NCBI GenBank assembly: GCA_015490295.1
Contig: WFYC01000076.1
Location: forward strand, 37,000 to 100,999
Length of the DNA: 64,000 nt
Source: Hydrogenimonas sp.
GTDB taxonomy: Bacteria > Campylobacterota > Campylobacteria > Campylobacterales > Hydrogenimonadaceae
Direction: 5' to 3'
Part shown: one piece after another, positions 61,592-64,000 of the stretch
Numbering within the stretch: the stretch's first letter is position 1
How the letters are laid out: the number at the start of each line of letters is the position of its first letter
Notes under the pieces: generated by a model
Told to the model about the DNA's origin: nothing
The model's database searches: none
Seen by the model: only the letters and a program-made list of their open reading frames with translations
Translations under genes and position numbers: made by a program

Positions 61592-63985
61592 CTACCTCCA
61601 TCCGCTCTTCACTATGCGGCTCGACTCCTCGTATGGGTACTTCTTGACAAGCTCTTCGATAGAGAGCTTCTGGTCGCCAGAGCGCATAAAGTGCGCCAGC
61701 GTGACCGAAGCCCAGTAATCCTCCGCATACTCGGTGTTCGCAAGCTCCTTCGGAACTCCGTACCCGTTGACCGTATGGCAGGCTGCACAGGTTACCGGAC
61801 CGCTGTACCTGCCGTCGGGGCTGTACTGGAGCGCCTGCTCCCTGGTAGTCAGATCTACCGTGCGCACCGGACCGTCATAACGTGTGGAGTATAGACCGTG
61901 GATCGATTCGTGGCAGCTCTGGCACGCGAGATCTCCATGCGCTTTGGAGTATCGGTACAAAGAGAGCTTGTAGGGCTGGTCTATCGGGAAGTAGGAGCCG
62001 CCCATACTCTCGACGAAAGGTGCAAGATGGCAGTCGGCACAGTGGGGCTCTGAAGCGCTTAGCCACCAGTCGCTGCCGGCAGATACTGCATCGTATGGCA
62101 CCGCTTCGCCCTCTTTGCTGTTCCACGGCCTTAGGTCGAGCCCCTTTGCTGCCGCATTCTTTACAAGTGTCGCGCTCTTGTGCTCGGTGTAGAATTTCAA
62201 AACCTCGTTGGCCCCGGTGCTCTTCGGATCGGCGAGCTCTTTGAACCTCTTTTTGTCCCCTCCGGTCATCGCTGCGACCATCTCCTCCAGACTCCTGTTT
62301 CGAAGCGTTCTGCCCTCGAGCCGCTGCGCATTTACAAGATCGTCCGTCCGGTATAGAGTCTGGGCGATCATGTTGTGGCAGTTGGTGCAGTATAGCCCGC
62401 GCATCTTAGCAACCGTTTTTCCCTTCTCATCCTTCATGCTCACCTCTTCGAGAAGGAACTTTCCATACTCGTTCAGGAAAAAGGGCGGCTCGGCATCGGG
62501 GTTGGAGTGTGCGTCACGCCTCACATAGCATCCCCCTCCGCTCTCCCTGACATCTTTGTCGGAAAATCTGGCCTTCCCGTAACGGTCGAAGACCCTGTAC
62601 GGGTTCGTATCGTCGTTCATCGAAGGGTCCTGAAAATGTGTAGGGTGACACGCCTGGCACGACTGGCTCCGCCCGGCGGCATCGGGCATCGGAACCATAG
62701 CGAGGTGGAAACCGTGTATCGCCTCTGTCAGCGGTTTGGCTTTGACGGTTTTGTAGCCGGTGGCCGTGGGTCTCGGAGACTGAAGGTTGCCCGATATATT
62801 GTCACCGTGGCAGTCGGCACAGTTCACAGGCCCTACCCTGCCCAGCCTGTTGTTCGTGGCGTCGGACCTGTAGTCGGAGAGAAACTCGGTCCCGTGGTGG
62901 GCGTCGTGAAGAGATAGAATGTTTATCGAGGCTTCGGCAAGACGCGCCATGAACTCGCTGGTGTCCGGGTAGCTCTTCCAGTACTCGTACTCTTTGTCGG
63001 AGAAGCTCACCCCCTCCTGTCTCGCCATCTGCGCCGCCTTCCCCTCCCTCGAATGGCAAGCGTAGCAGTTGGGAATGTCGACCGGATTGGTCCCGAAGTA
63101 CTCTATCACTCTTTTATTTTCATCCAGCATCGGTTTTCCGTCACCGGTACGAAGCTGCACCACGGAGTACTGGAAAGGCTGAAAGTCGCTATGTGTGATC
63201 GAGCGTATCGTTCCTCTTCTTCGACTGTCGTTGAAGGCTGTCAGCGGCAGTCCCAGAGCATCCCATATATACGAAGCGGTAAGCGTAAGGGGCACATTCT
63301 TTACGGCCGGAACCATAGTATCGGTAAAGACCACGTTGGAGCCGTCACGATCAGCATACTCCATATAGCCTCCGGCCATGGACTTGCCGCTCGGCCCGGA
63401 GTCGTAGCGCACCTTTATCTGGCGGCCGATTCTCAATCTATCTTTCGGAGCCGCTTTCGCAGGAAGAGTCCCTTCGAGATCTTTATATATAAAGAGGTGG
63501 GTCCAGACATAGTTCGCCATATTGTCGCCTGGAGAGTCGAAATGGCCGTCGCTGTCGACATCCTTCGAGACGCCCCAGTAGCGCATCTTGTTCCCTTCGC
63601 TGTAGCTATTGTCTCTGGTGTAGTAGTAGAGCTTCACATCGTCAAAGGGCGAAAGCAGCCTCGGTATCGTACCCCCGCTGCCCGAGCGTACCACCTGCGC
63701 CTGTATCGAGTTGTAGGGCGGAATAACACAGCAGTAGCTCATGTCGAAACCGACACAGTGCATACCAAGTTCGTAGTTTACGAAGATATTGTAGCCGTTT
63801 AGCGGCTCGTAGAACCCTTTCGCCTTTTTTGACGGAGAGAGCTTCGATAGCTCAAAAGGCGGCTCTTTCGGGTATGAGAGCTCTTTCATCGCTCCATTTG
63901 CCCCGGAGTCCGACGCTCCTGCCGCACCCAGCGGCGCCATAAGCAGAACTGAAAGAAAAAAAGGAAATGCTTTATTCATATTCAT
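61592..63985 (-). CDS. Seven-haem periplasmic cytochrome c of unknown function
   Basis: 797 residues from ATG 63985, with AAAGGAGAT before it. Signal peptide of about 23 residues (FPFFLSVLLMAPLGAAGA). A haem-free N-terminal domain of roughly 300 residues follows; it contains MHCVGFDMSYCC and beta-rich parts. Seven CxxCH haem sites come next: CYACH, CADCH, CQACH, CTNCH, CADCH, CQSCH and CAACH. Several extra His residues (DAHHGTE, AIHGFH, SIHG) can act as second axial ligands. The C-terminal haem set looks like octahaem or nitrite-reductase-type scaffolds, but no catalytic Lys motif (CxxCK) is present. It may accept or deliver electrons in anaerobic or sulfur/metal respiration; this is inference. 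No partner is seen in the window. Confidence 0.8.
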   Translation of the reverse strand: MNMNKAFPFFLSVLLMAPLGAAGASDSGANGAMKELSYPKEPPFELSKLSPSKKAKGFYEPLNGYNIFVNYELGMHCVGFDMSYCCVIPPYNSIQAQVVRSGSGGTIPRLLSPFDDVKLYYYTRDNSYSEGNKMRYWGVSKDVDSDGHFDSPGDNMANYVWTHLFIYKDLEGTLPAKAAPKDRLRIGRQIKVRYDSGPSGKSMAGGYMEYADRDGSNVVFTDTMVPAVKNVPLTLTASYIWDALGLPLTAFNDSRRRGTIRSITHSDFQPFQYSVVQLRTGDGKPMLDENKRVIEYFGTNPVDIPNCYACHSREGKAAQMARQEGVSFSDKEYEYWKSYPDTSEFMARLAEASINILSLHDAHHGTEFLSDYRSDATNNRLGRVGPVNCADCHGDNISGNLQSPRPTATGYKTVKAKPLTEAIHGFHLAMVPMPDAAGRSQSCQACHPTHFQDPSMNDDTNPYRVFDRYGKARFSDKDVRESGGGCYVRRDAHSNPDAEPPFFLNEYGKFLLEEVSMKDEKGKTVAKMRGLYCTNCHNMIAQTLYRTDDLVNAQRLEGRTLRNRSLEEMVAAMTGGDKKRFKELADPKSTGANEVLKFYTEHKSATLVKNAAAKGLDLRPWNSKEGEAVPYDAVSAGSDWWLSASEPHCADCHLAPFVESMGGSYFPIDQPYKLSLYRYSKAHGDLACQSCHESIHGLYSTRYDGPVRTVDLTTREQALQYSPDGRYSGPVTCAACHTVNGYGVPKELANTEYAEDYWASVTLAHFMRSGDQKLSIEELVKKYPYEESSRIVKSGWR

Positions 63986-64000
63986 AATATCTCCTTTATA

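Noticed and set aside
1..64000. CRISPR arrays, complete insertion sequences, integrases, tRNA or rRNA genes
   Set aside because: None seen: no regularly spaced direct repeats with unique spacers, no transposase or integrase motifs, no tRNA cloverleaf in the gaps. The only mobile-like sequence is the 57-bp inverted-repeat element at 33161.

Overview
The window looks like chromosomal DNA from a Campylobacterota (Epsilonproteobacteria) of roughly 50% G+C, which is high for the phylum; a Hydrogenimonas- or Nitratifractor-like lineage is possible, but I cannot fix the genus. The assignment rests on gene order recalled from Campylobacter and Helicobacter: kdsA-ribH-nusB; mqnC-M16 protease-recG; der, trpS, serS and a pflB-type TPR gene close together; cheY-prmA-ftsH-psd-like-pssA; and a GlpC-like Fe-S protein next to hemN. 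The futalosine menaquinone gene mqnC and a tmRNA tag of the Helicobacter type fit as well.

Layout. 1-3110: end of a surface protein followed by three prepilin-like genes. 3162-11837: hpf, recG, an M16-like protein, mqnC, nusB, ribH, kdsA and three tandem degenerate GGDEF genes, one broken by an in-frame TAG. 12012-24435: DMT permease, DUF3108 protein, der, an RCK potassium channel, trpS, an outer-membrane protein, a DUF190-crcB fluoride pair, serS and pflB. 24443-33140: leuA with a short upstream ORF, then pssA, psd-like, ftsH, prmA, cheY, and a hisA-hisH-sensor cluster. 33141-45515: an accessory block. After a 57-bp inverted-repeat element come a large lipoprotein and a beta-barrel protein. 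They are followed by a six-gene operon: TonB receptor, CcdA/TauE-like protein, two NapH-type polyferredoxins, a 2-hydroxyacyl-CoA-dehydratase-like (double-cubane type) protein and its ATPase activator. 45589-52151: an RND efflux operon read from the other strand, behind an OmpR-type regulator. 52312-58696: tmRNA, trpA, an Hpt protein, panB, ruvB, an AI-2E family protein, a TlpA-like thioredoxin, lgt and a META lipoprotein. 58689-63985: GlpC-like Fe-S protein, hemN and a seven-heme cytochrome c.

How the genes fit together. Most of the window is housekeeping (translation, lipid, histidine, leucine, haem and menaquinone biosynthesis, flagellar motor). The part that looks undescribed is the 37.2-45.5 kb operon. 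It would import a ligand across the outer membrane, carry electrons through membrane Fe-S proteins, and use an ATP-driven low-potential reductase pair. Its promoter carries an 18-bp palindrome made of two ATCTGTTAA arms, and one arm recurs upstream of the response-regulator gene of the efflux operon. This suggests, without proving, that one regulator controls both blocks.
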